In this document: piece after piece, positions 38,675 through 49,308 of the stretch | Layout: each line of letters opens with the position of its first letter | How positions within the stretch are numbered: position 1 is the first letter of the stretch | Origin: Rostratula benghalensis | Lineage: Eukaryota > Chordata > Aves > Charadriiformes > Rostratulidae | Direction: 5' to 3' | NCBI GenBank assembly: GCA_013399305.1 | Contig: VXAI01000009.1 | Coordinates: forward strand, 1,361,645-1,425,644 | Length of the DNA stretch: 64,000 nucleotides | Made by a program: the position numbers and the translations under genes | Notes under the pieces: model-generated | Databases searched by the model: none | Told to the model about the DNA's origin: nothing | What the model saw: the letters and a program-made list of their open reading frames with translations, nothing else

Positions 38675-40534
38675 TGTAACGTGGATCACTCTCATGTGGT
38701 TTCAGGTACAATTCCAAACTGAATGCCCAAATACCTCTTTGTAGCTTTTTTTGACGGTGCTAGGTACACAAACAGCTGCATGTTTAAAAAATCAAAACAG
38801 AAGCAAGAATGAGATGAAAAATGTATTTATGCATACTTTATATGGAACACAAACATATCTTTTACATCAGATGGCAAAATGTCTTCTCAGAAGATGGAAT
38901 TTTACAAGACATGAGGTGAATTTCATTACAATTAAAACAGATCCAGAAAAAAAAAATGGGAAAAATAGCCAGCTGCTGATAAACGCAGATTTTAAAAGTG
39001 CAAAAATTAGTTCAACTGCACCAAAACATGAGATCCAAAAAATTAGAAGTACACCCTCTCTTAAAACTTGCTTTAAAATTGCTATTTTATTTTTATTGTA
39101 GGACCAACTGTCACACATAATAATATGGAGAAGGGAGCTATGTTAGCTAATCTGCCGTAATCCTTTCAACTCTTTGAAAGAACAACAAGCGGTTGATAAG
39201 CAGGGTCAGGCTGGGGCAGGATTTCGATAGGAGACATCTAAGGAATGCCTAGGTGCTTCAGGAAGGGGATGTGGGTGATTTAGCAAGCTGGCTAAATCAG
39301 CAAGCTCACTCTCCCCTCCACTTCAGTAATGAGCAAACGGAGCAGACCACGCAGTGCCAAAGGGGTAACCTGTTGGGGGAGATAGATGTAATAACAAAAA
39401 TCCTGATCAAGACATTATTTTACTCTTTTATCCGGTAGTGGCTTTAACTAACAGCAGCCCAGATAAGTACATTTTGCCTTGTTGGCAAATTAATGGATAA
39501 AAAGATGGATAAATTGTTTCCCACATCCAGTCATAAAATTCACATGGGGGTGTCAGGTGTTGCTAAGCCATAAACCGTGTTGTCAACCCATTGTCTCACT
39601 TCACTTCTCTCCCACAGACTTTGAACAGATTAAAAATATATTTCTGCAAAGTGCATTTATAAATTGCAGCAATACCAGCCGCACACATTACAGCTCTTGC
39701 CCATATAAATTCTAGTGCTAGTTTTAACATCTGATTATATATATAATCACCAAAATATGGGTAGGTAATATCAGTAAATATTTTTAATTCAGCCACCACA
39801 CAGTTCTCATCCTAACTAGAAAATAAATGAGATAAGAATTATATGTACGTACCTTGCACTTCTGAAATATTATACAGGCTGCACTGGCAAAAACAACTGC
39901 CCTCCAAGAAAACATTTCACTGACACATCAGTATCTGTGAGTTACTGAAAGAAATGTAGCAGTTTCAATGAAAAGAGTAAAAGCCTCTCTCTCAGACCTC
40001 ATTTCATGCTTTTTTTGTTTCCACTGAGCATATTTTAAGAACTAATCAGCCTTATAAAAGGTACCACTGTTAATCTACTGTTTGTCTTCGTCTTCACTGC
40101 AGCTGCTTAGTAGATAGAGAGCAAACAAAACCAGAATTAAGGTCATTCCATTTAAATCCTTCAGAGTGGAAGACAAGGACTAAATTATTGCTGAGAATTA
40201 CATGAAGGAAAAGCCCAGGATAAGATAACTATTGTTTATTATTTGCCAGACCCATAGTGGCACTGCATTTACATATTTGTGAAGGGATTACATTATCATT
40301 TTATGAGATTAATTGGTAGCATGGGGAGATTCTCTGATACACTGTCCACACAACTTAAAAGTAAGCTCTCATGCTTTCAAAGGCCATACGTGGTACATCA
40401 GGCCAGTGAGAAATTACCCAGTCCTACCAGCTACCCAACAGTTGTCATGCCTGAAATGTAATGACACTTTTTCACATGAATAAAATATAAATGACATTAT
40501 TACATTTCATCATACAGCACAGGTCTAAATCGCA

Positions 40535-40572
40535 CAGGACCATAGGAAAGGACCTTAATGGATGATTTTGTT
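40535..40572 (-). mobile_element. Possible relic of a CR1 3' end, minus orientation
   Basis: The stretch cacaggaccataggaaagga followed by ccttaatggatgat recalls the reverse-complement 3' end of old sauropsid CR1 subfamilies (cata-gaa ... aaggaccttaatgg...). It is very short and decayed, so chance resemblance is possible. Confidence 0.25.
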
Positions 40573-41390
40573 TTCCCTCACAAAACACCTTAAACCTGTA
40601 TTTTCTCATCTTTAAGGCAGAAGGAGCAATAGCACAAAAGATCTCTTTTATGTTGATAACAGGAAATCATTTCACTGTAGTCAAATATGAGTAGAAAATG
40701 AGTGGTCAAATGAGTAGAAAATCTTTTGGCCATCAAAAATCCACAAGCTTTTCCTTCAAATTAGGAAATATTCCCTGGGAGCTACTCTATAAATAATACA
40801 TGGTGGGTTTTAGTGTAATCTTTAGTATGAGAACATGCTTTCTTTAGAGCCAACAGTAATACCACTTCAAGAAGGAAATGCTGTGTGAAGAGAGGATCTT
40901 GCAGCTCTCTCCCACTTTAAAATCAAGTACATTGGCTCCACAGTATCTCCAGCCCCCAGGAGCCTGATGGCTACAAGGTATGAGTCAGCTCCACCACTCG
41001 GACCTCTCAAGTGTCGGAGAGGTATGTCCCGGTTTAGTACCCTGTGCTGGCTCAGGCTTCCTGCATTCAGCCTCCGTGAGGCTCACTCGACACCAAGAGT
41101 GGTCAGAAAGTAAACATTGGCACTAGTTATCCACAAAGAAAATAAAAGAAAAGGGGGCATTTCAGGGAGTTGGAGAAGAACCCCTGCCTATGTGCAGTGC
41201 AGGTGCAGGATGAGATGCTCATGGTGTTGTGATCCAACACCATGAAAATCTCTGTGCACTAGTGAGAGGTAACTGCTCACACCAACACAAAGTTTGCATC
41301 TTTCTTTTTTTCAAGCAATGGTTTTGATAGGAGATAAATCCCAAACACCGCTGCACTCCTCTGTGGATTTCCAGATAGCTTAAAAAATAG

Positions 41391-41467
41391 TCCTCCTTTT
41401 CTCTACTCCCTTCTCTCTCCCNNNNNNNNNNNNNNNNNNNNNNNNNNNNNNCCCTCCTTTCCCCTCA
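41391..41467 (+). repeat. Pyrimidine-rich tract containing an assembly gap
   Basis: C/T-rich sequence (tcctccttttctct..., ccctcctttcccctcac) flanks the N-run on both sides, so the missing bases are probably also pyrimidine-rich. There is a single A interruption near 41405. Confidence 0.8.
41422..41451. other. Assembly gap (30 N)
   Basis: Undetermined bases inside the pyrimidine tract. Minus-strand frames crossing this position are not reliable. Confidence 0.98.
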
Positions 41468-44400
41468 CTATATATGAGGGGTTTTTGCTTATCCTGTTCT
41501 GTTTGGTCTCCCAGACCTCCTTCACCCAGCCTGATTTCACCCATGCAAGCCGAGTTGGGGGGCATTTAACCACAGCCACTCTGCCTGCTGCAGATGGGCT
41601 CTGTGAGCAGTGACAGCAGGCTGGCAGGAGGCGGGGGGACCCAGTGGGGAGATGTGAACCCCCCTCCGGGGGCACCAGGCCATAACCAAGCCATTAGGAC
41701 ACACTGTGTTTTCCACGTGATCCCTTCAGCTTGCTAGGAACCAGAAAAGCTTTGCGAGGGAGGTTTGCATCAGCCCCTCAGGCAGCTGAAGAACACACCG
41801 AGTCAATCGCACCACACTCATTCAGTTACATCCCTTGGTCTAACAATTCACCTGCACATGCTTTATTTCATACAGCTCTCCTGGGCTCCAATATTAGTAA
41901 GTGGATGAATTGCAACAGAAGATAAAGAGTAGGTGGGTCATGAATCTTTCCTTTGTCAATAAATCACTGGTACTAGTGGAATTTCTAGGAATATCTGCAA
42001 ATAGAAGACTCAGGGTGAAGCAAGAATAAAACTCTTTTTTTCCCTTTTCTAAGGAGAACAAAATGGTAAATATGGCTTTAGGTTTTACTTTTCTCCGTGA
42101 AATATGCCTGTCTGTATTGGGAAACCTAACCTGTGTCTACATTCTCCATAAAAAATACTATTTGTTTATCCATTTAGGACATACACCGCCTTCAGCGTCA
42201 TACTGCTAAAGACTTTCACTAAGGAAATAATGGCTATATACGATCAACTATTTGGTATAATAACACTGAAGATAACAGTCATTACTAGAGCCACTGAAGA
42301 AACACATAAAAATTCTAAAACTGCCAGAGGCGACATCTGCAAATGATGTCACTTGCATTCTTACATCTCTGAAGCACATTCTGAAACACTTACACAAAAA
42401 TGCCACTAACATAATTCACCACATAAATGTCACTAGGATGATAGGCCTATATAAAAAAACAGCTAGAAATACATAATAGCAGGAAAATATTTCTATGTGC
42501 ATATAAAAATACAAAAAACCCATACAACCCTTCTGAGCCACATGCTGAAAGCAGCCTGAATGTAACTTAATGAAAAAAAAAAACCCAACCCAAACCCACA
42601 AACCTGTGATATTTTTTACAATGTTGGTAATCTAACTTTAGCTCAGGATTTAACACCCTCTGTTACCACCTGAAAATGCACGAGCATGTGTCTGTACTTT
42701 CTTGTACGTAAGTCCAGAAATCCTTTCCCCTTTGTTCCCTGTTCTTTCCAAGAGATACTGTTACTGTCTTGTTTATTGTTGTAATCATCTGCAATCATGA
42801 AATTTGTGTGCTCTTTCAGGTACTAAAGTAGGAAGAAGACACTGAGCTCTGAGCTCTTCCTCTGGCTACAACTGACTTGGTTGGCCAGAAAGGAGCAGGG
42901 CAGGAGATCAACAAAAAGTCCTAGGAGAGAGAGAAGCGCAAATGGAGAAAGGCAATGTTGATTCTAGCCCCAGTTTGTTGGAAAGCATTAATCAAGAAAC
43001 AAATCACCAGCAGATGTATGTCTTCTAATGCATTACATTCATTTCTGTCAGCAAGACGCTGGCTATATTAGCAACTGCCAGATCCTATAGGCTTGAACTT
43101 CAATTGTCAGATAATGGTGTGTTGTCTATAGCTTACAGCATTAACAGCGAACTTGGAAAATATATGGAGCACAACACAAAAGCTGGTTGCCCTGTTTGAT
43201 GGTGTTTTCAAAATATGCATTGTATGGCAAGAAAATCCTAAATGGCTTTATGTATCAATCATACAACACTCCCTCATCTTTTTACCAAAGCTGGTCAAGT
43301 AGTTGGGATCAAAAGGAAAAAGCAGAAAAGGATCACATTCAGGTTATGATTATAGTTAGGAACTAAAAAGTTATTTATTTGTAAACGTTAGTCTCTTGAA
43401 AGGAAGCTTCATAGAGGATGAATTAAATAATTTATCTAACATAAAGAAGGCATTATACTTGCAACATGTAAATATTGACTGACTTAGCTAATGAGTGGCT
43501 GTGTATAAACAGCCTCCTTTTTTATTTCAACTCAAGTCTGGAGCAGACAGCTTTGTATATTTTACAGTCTCTTGTACCTGAGCCAACAATTGATAGTGCA
43601 GGAGATCAAAGCCTTGATACAGAGATGCCAAGCAATTTGTGTATAAATGTGCTCCTCAAAAAGTGATAAGAGCACAAAAGAAGTTTAAGTTACTTTCACC
43701 AAGATTTAAATGGTAAATAGCTAATTACTCTGATGAGCTGTGTTAAAAGTTGTACCAATGCTAAAAAAGTACCAACAAGGCAGAAGTTCAAAAAAATGCT
43801 TTCTGTATTTTTCCACAAGGTTTGTAAATGAGAAGATATTTTACATTAAAAGCAGCCACAATTCTTTTTGTTCTCAACTGGAATATTTCATTTAACTTCT
43901 CAATTATTTCTCCATATTTTATATAATGTGCTAAGACATAATTTTGTCTGCATAATTTAACTGATATATTTAAGAAGATAAGTAAGTAAAAATGCTTTCA
44001 ATGGCTGTAAGATGATCACTAACAATGTCTCCTCAATTAACGTCATTATTAACACTTTAAAGTCATTATTGACACATGGAGTGATAACATTCAGTCCAAG
44101 ACTTCAGCTTCTTCATGGTTTCTGTTATACTGCTTAACTTATGAGCAGGCTGAGCATGCTATAACTCTGTAAATCGTTGTGTAAAGAAAAGTCAGCTAAA
44201 AGTTCAAAAACGGTAAGATCTATTTTACAATCAGCTTGCTGGGACTGTAGAACTACAGAAAGCATTGTACTACAATGCCTTCAGTAACTTGAAAAACTCC
44301 ATGGATTGTGTTTTGATTCTTGTGTATTGCTTGAAGGGTTAAATTGTGGGCACAAGTATTTTCTACTCATATACCAAAGTACTTGGCTTCTTCACTTTTT

Positions 44401-44640
44401 ATTATGCAATAAAAGGCAACAAGTGAGAAGTACCAACGTAACACTCGCTACGGCTCTTAGAAACGAACATTATAACCTTCTCTCTTGACTTGTTTTCTCA
44501 CGCTGTATCAACAAAATTAGCTAGAACAAAAGGGAGAGGTGAATAACATCTGAACAACAGACGCTTATTTACTGTTGTGTAGTACCAGGAGGCACACAGG
44601 ATAGTGAGGAACTGAGAGAGAAAGGCACTTCTCCATGCAG

Positions 44641-44653
44641 ATATATATATATT
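44641..44653 (+). repeat. Short (AT)n run
   Basis: Six AT units followed by TTTAAAAAA. It is a minor dinucleotide repeat. Confidence 0.8.
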
Positions 44654-45279
44654 TTAAAAAAAGTAAAAGTAGCATCTTGCACTGATTCTGCTCAGTTACA
44701 AACAATGCAAGGCAACAGTCTACCAAACCCACAACTGAGTCCAGGGGCAACTTGTGTCTGAATGAGTACCATGATGATTTTTAATGTGGGGTTTAACAAT
44801 ACACTCCATACTGTGTGGCTAACTATTCTAGTATTGTTAAGTTCAGCCCGGGTGTAGGAAGCAGCCAGGGTATGACACTCGGCCTGCTTGTACAATGCTG
44901 TTAGCTAAAGCCAAGAGCACTGGCTGCAGCAAGTAAGGAGAGGACCAGGCAGGGGTGGGAGAGTCCCATCTCTGCCCATGTATATGCAGTGTGTGCATGT
45001 GTGTGTCTGCGGAACAGTGTGACAAGAGTGTTGTAGTGTCTGGAAATACACCCACTCCAGTTTTCATCCAACTAGCTTTGGCAACTACCAGTGCAAGTAT
45101 GGAATCCAGCAGCCAGGCTACATCCCAGACCCCAGCTACAGCGCTGTGCCGGCTGCCTCTCACTTGGCTCATACCTCTACGCTTTCCCTGTGCTGTGGGG
45201 GAAAGCTGAACATGGACTTTTCTCCCCAGTCACAGTTTAGTTTACCCAGATGTAATGGCACAGGCCTAGAAAATGAATC

Positions 45280-45460
45280 TTAACATTTTTTCCCCATTCA
45301 ATCTAATTCAAAATGTTGCAGTAATTAGAAATCGAGCGGGTACAAATCCCTTTACTGCTATAGCTATAAATAGCTGTGCTCATATTTATTGTACTGCAAA
45401 ACAATCCCAGGCCAGCGATAGTTGAGAAATTAAACAAACATCATCAATCATAAAACCAAC
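45280..45460. promoter_or_regulatory. Candidate regulatory block with MEF2- and PBX/HOX-like sites
   Basis: An AT-rich but high-complexity segment. It has a perfect MEF2 consensus, ctataaatag, at 45364-45373 within a near-palindrome, a gtaattag homeodomain-type site near 45321, a preserved CpG pair (aatcgagcggg, about 45332-45342) and atcaatca at 45443-45450, whose complement tgattgat is the PBX-HOX composite core. The combination resembles developmental enhancers. Activity and conservation are untested, and single motifs of this length arise often by chance. Confidence 0.28.
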
Positions 45461-46425
45461 AGTAAGCCAGAAGGGGGGTTTTGCTTCCAGTCAAATCTAG
45501 GTTTGACCCGGGAGGGTTATCCTGGTATGATACTCCAAGATTTCCAGGCAGAATGCACTGTAACAGAGCCAGCCACAACCCCAAACAGTTGCTGCTACAG
45601 AACTATTTTCCAGCTCTCGCCAAGGGATGGCAAAGCCCTAATGCAAAAGGTGGAATGGGATGAGGACCTCATGTGACAGCACGGGTATCACAACCAGGAT
45701 GCAGGATGCTTTCCACATCCATGGAACTTTGGGAGGACATGTTTCACACAGCAGCCTGAACTCAGAGCAGCATGCAGCCTCCAGCTCCAACACAGAAAAA
45801 GCAAACCTGACACTGTGCACAGATCCAAGGTAGCAGTTTTATTCTTCCCTGACACAGCCACAGGGGGAGGCTTTACTGCTCCTCTGAGTTCTCTTGCTCC
45901 TATCTTCTGTTCTGCTGCCTCCGCCTGACTCTGGGAATGTGAGTGGGACTGGGGCTGCCGTGGGAGTGATGCACACAATTCATGAGGGCCCCACAACCCC
46001 ACACACAAACGCACAGAGTCTCTCCTGCTGCTTCAAGGTGAGGAATTTTTTTAATTTTACATAACCTATCTCTTTGTTTCCTTTGGAAGCTCTCTATTTC
46101 TTGGGGAGACTTGGAGCATCCTTTGTGCCTCTTGAAGAGGAAAGGAGACCCAATGGGTTTAGAGTAATGACAGTTATACAAAAAAAACCCAACCACCCAA
46201 TCTATTAATGTCTCAAAATCAGCGTATATTCTGTCCTTGGCCACAGCAAGGCCTGCACACTCAGATGCATTTAAAAAATCCCCCAATAAAATAAAAGTGA
46301 ATAATAGATGCAGGTCTATCATTTCTTATTGGATTTTCTAGACAAACTGAAAAGGAGTGGACACAAGACCTGGGACTTAAAGAGAAGATTTGCATTGACC
46401 TGATTGAAGGGTGGGTGCATGGCAG

Positions 46426-46446
46426 AAAAAAAAAAAAAAAAAAAAA
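46426..46446 (+). repeat. Poly(A) run, 21 bases
   Basis: An uninterrupted A-run following ggtgcatggcag. No upstream retroposon was recognised. Confidence 0.9.
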
Positions 46447-46966
46447 GGAAAGGATGGTAAAATATGTCCTAGAACAAAAGACTAAATATGTTGTACTTAC
46501 TTAGCTAACTACAGATACTAAGAGGTGACATCATCACAGTCTACAAGTGTAGAAATCAAAAATGTAATAAAGGCCTCTGCAGTCTGCCAAACAAAGGTAC
46601 AAGAAGTTCCAACTGCTGGAATTTGGACCAAGGCAAATTCCAGCTTGAAATGATGTATGGCACTTTTGTAGTGATGCTAATTTGTCACTGAAACACTTTT
46701 CTGAGGACAGTGGTGGCTCTCTGAAAATTATAAAGGCAAGTTTAATGGTGCATGCATAACGTGCTTGGGTTTCCAACCAGGTGTTGTTCAGAGGAGCTCT
46801 ACAGTAGCTCTGTGCTATGCAGGCAGGATTTCATGTTTTGGGTCCTGCTACAACAACATTGCCCAACCTGGCCACAGATCTCCTTTTTGCTTGTCACATT
46901 ATAAAGGAACACAGGGGCATGATGCATGTGTACACACAGTTATAACCTCTTCACTCCATCCCTCCT

Positions 46967-47010
46967 AGATTCACAGACTATAAACCAGAAGGAACCATAT
47001 CTCCAGTTGA
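46967..47010 (-). mobile_element. Decayed CR1 3' end, minus orientation
   Basis: The sequence agattcacagactataaacc followed by agaaggaaccat matches the pattern of the reverse-complement 3' terminus of older sauropsid CR1 elements (gattcatagactataa.gccagaagggaccat). Only about 40 bases are recognisable. It is probably a 5'-truncated ancient insertion; its other end merges into unique DNA. Confidence 0.5.
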
Positions 47011-48361
47011 AGGTTCCTTCTACATGGGAAAGAAAACCCAAAAGAAGCTGCTTCTCTAAAAACTTTTTCTGTAGTACTGTGCCATGTGGTGAACACAGTC
47101 ATGCAAATAATGCACAAACAAGCATAAATGGCCACATACCATGCTGAATACTGTCGACATAAATCTGATAATCACCACACCACATATTTTTCAAAGGCAC
47201 TTGGAAAAATGTTGGTGCTTGAGTACTGCAATTTATGCTATTTCTAGAATACACCCAAAGCTCAGTTTTCCTGGCATTATTTTCACATTATCAATATTTG
47301 CTCACTTTCGTTTACCCCTTTCCATGAACTATTGCTGCCTAGAAGAAGCAACAATTTTCATTTCCCATTGCTATGTCCTCTGACACCCCTGACATCAAGG
47401 ACCATTCCCATTTATGTTTATGACATGCAGAATATTTCCTGGCTATTTATGATGCAGGGCTGACATCTGTTACACTCAAATTGATGCTTTGCCAGATTTT
47501 AAACCAGCTCATGAAGTTCTGTTACCTCCATAACCCAGTGACTGTCCGATGGAAATACATGGAAATGTCAAGCATGACAAGAGTTCCCCACTTTCTTGTA
47601 TTTAGGGTTTGCCAGTCTACAGAAATAAAGTGTCATCTTGTCACCCAGAGCTCAATTAATCACCATGACTTAGCAATCAAATAATGTATTTTTTCAACAC
47701 AGAATGGCAAAACCACAATAAATTTGCAAAAAACCTAAATAAACGACGCTTTCAAAGCATTCTCATAAGTTTATTATCATTTTCTTTACCTGTTCTAACA
47801 TCTTAGAAGCTTCTGATACTAACTTCAAATTCTTCAAATTCTGGCAGGCAAGTCTTGGAGAATTCTCAAGGTTATATTATTTCCTCTTTCTTACTGGTTA
47901 AGATTACCGCAGCTGTTTCAAGCAGGTTCCCACAGAAAAATACTCCTTCATCCCCTGTCTTTCTGTTCATCAATAGTTCATTTTCTGTGGTTGGTTTGTT
48001 GGAAATCATATGGCCATACAGTGACTTAAGTAATTTTAAATCATTTTTCCACCCTCAAGGTACCTGGCTTCACATTTTTTAGTTGCATAGAAGTCTATTA
48101 GCAGATGTTTAGCTTTCCGTTGTAAAACTTTATTAGCTTGTTCCACAGCCTTAGAGACAGAGTAGCCAAACTTAGAATTATAGAGCAGTTGTTAATCACA
48201 GATATGTCCAACATGACAGACAATGAAAAATGTTTGAAACAGCTGTAGATGGTGAAGGCAGGCAAGGTAATTGGTCTGGGATCCTTCCCTCTCCTCTCCT
48301 GCTCATTGAAGGGATGTGAGCACTATGTCTGGACTGTGCCACCCATTCCCCGTGATCCTCC

Positions 48362-48430
48362 CTGTGCCCCCAGCTAACCATGCTGCAGCCACTCTCACCT
48401 GCAGCATGGTTAGCTAGGGGGGGGCTACAG
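48362..48430. other. Long perfect hairpin (inverted repeat)
   Basis: A perfect 16-bp inverted repeat has arms agctaaccatgctgca (48372-48387) and tgcagcatggttagct (48400-48415) around a 12-base loop. Allowing one bulged A at 48416, five more C-G pairs extend the stem (48367-48371 with 48417-48421), giving 21 pairs in 55 bases. A further four pairs (48362-48365 with 48427-48430) can form beyond an asymmetric loop. It could be a hairpin RNA, a cruciform-prone site or the result of template-switch mutation. No flanking gene clarifies its role. Confidence 0.85.
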
Positions 48431-48629
48431 CAAATCACCCAGGTCCTTCCAAGAACTCCAAGCAGTGCTCGTTGCACCAGTAGCTCCCTGGTCTGTGCCC
48501 AAACAGACTAAGCCTGGGGCTGCTCCCAGCGGGAGGCAGAGGAGAGAGCTCAGGCACAAGCATCTCTGCACCCCTGGCTGAAGGGCCAGGCATTGCCCCT
48601 GTCCTTGAAGAACAGACACACAGAAGATA

Positions 48630-48935
48630 AGTCTGTAATACTTGAAAATCGGCTTTTGCGCTGAAATGATTTATGGCTTAGCAGCCTATTACAATTTATG
48701 CAGGTTGAACACCACAAAGTGCTTCTGCTAGGATTTCACCATTGTCTGACATTTTCCACTGTTTGTAGATTTGATGATGTGGTTGAGTTACATTAGCTTT
48801 GAAATTATTAAACTGCCCATTACACAGGTAGTAATTTACAACCGCTGCTAGTTCATAGGGGCCAAGTTTTACCTGACTATCAATTTCTCAATAATCTGGA
48901 ATCAAGCCAAAGCTAACTTTACCTTCTGATCCTGA
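48630..48935. promoter_or_regulatory. Candidate conserved non-coding element
   Basis: About 300 bases of complex sequence. It has a posterior-HOX-type site, tttatggc (48670-48677, complement gccataaa), a nearby gcgctgaaat, an accacaa RUNX-like site near 48711, tcaccattgtc (SOX-like) near 48737, several att-a-rich homeodomain-like cores (48800-48840) and few simple repeats. The texture is that of a vertebrate enhancer, but no alignment was available and the boundaries are approximate. Confidence 0.28.
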
Positions 48936-49232
48936 CACCATGTCTTACTAGTCCTAGAAACAGTTATTCCTGGAACTATCATACACATATTTTGGAAGCT
49001 AATATTCTATTTTTCTTTAACAATTTTTCCATTGAAAAGCCTATCTGTACTTTTGGACGCTGCACATTCAATGTAGGATGTAGGTGCACCTATCTTAGAC
49101 ATTGGGTGATAATATTTTTTTCTGAGCACTTGAAGAGCTGATCTCTTTCTGTATGTAGATCTGTAGGCTTTGCTGCATGAGAGATAAAGAGACAGAATTA
49201 ATATAATTGTGTCATCATAAATACCTTAAGAA

Positions 49233-49308
49233 TCCCCCCCCAAAAAAAAAAACCAAGCAAAACTCAAACAACAAACCAACAAAACACCAACAACCAAAAA
49301 ACCACAAT
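49233..49308 (+). repeat. A/C-rich (CAA)n low-complexity tract
   Basis: A run of eight C, then eleven A, then mixed CAAAC, ACCAA and CAACA units. It has the same design (C-run, A-run, then A/C mixture) as the tract at 38572-38674. Confidence 0.88.

Larger units (their letters stand above)
34265..45279. other. Non-coding unique DNA, no gene seen
   Basis: About 11 kb without a supportable gene. Open frames reach 117 codons at most and look like no known protein. Known or possible repeats inside it are listed separately: a MIR-like segment, a 33-bp tandem duplication, an A/C-rich tract, a possible CR1 relic, a gap in a pyrimidine tract and a 16-bp AT palindrome at 39733-39748. GC content rises locally at 36780-36970 and 41580-41700, but CpG is sparse and neither resembles a CpG-island promoter. 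Confidence 0.7.
45461..48361. other. Non-coding unique DNA, no gene seen
   Basis: Roughly 2.9 kb with no supportable coding region. The 140-codon minus-strand frame at 45900-46322 shows no domain and overlaps another unrelated open frame. It contains a 21-base poly(A) run at 46426-46446 and a decayed CR1 end near 46.98 kb. Confidence 0.7.

Noticed and set aside
39733..39748. Perfect 16-bp palindrome gattatatatataatc
   Set aside because: Made almost only of AT alternation, so self-complementarity is expected; not a convincing regulatory site.
45900..46322. 140-codon minus-strand frame with a hydrophobic start
   Set aside because: No family resemblance, overlap with a second open frame in another register, and no exon boundaries that make sense.
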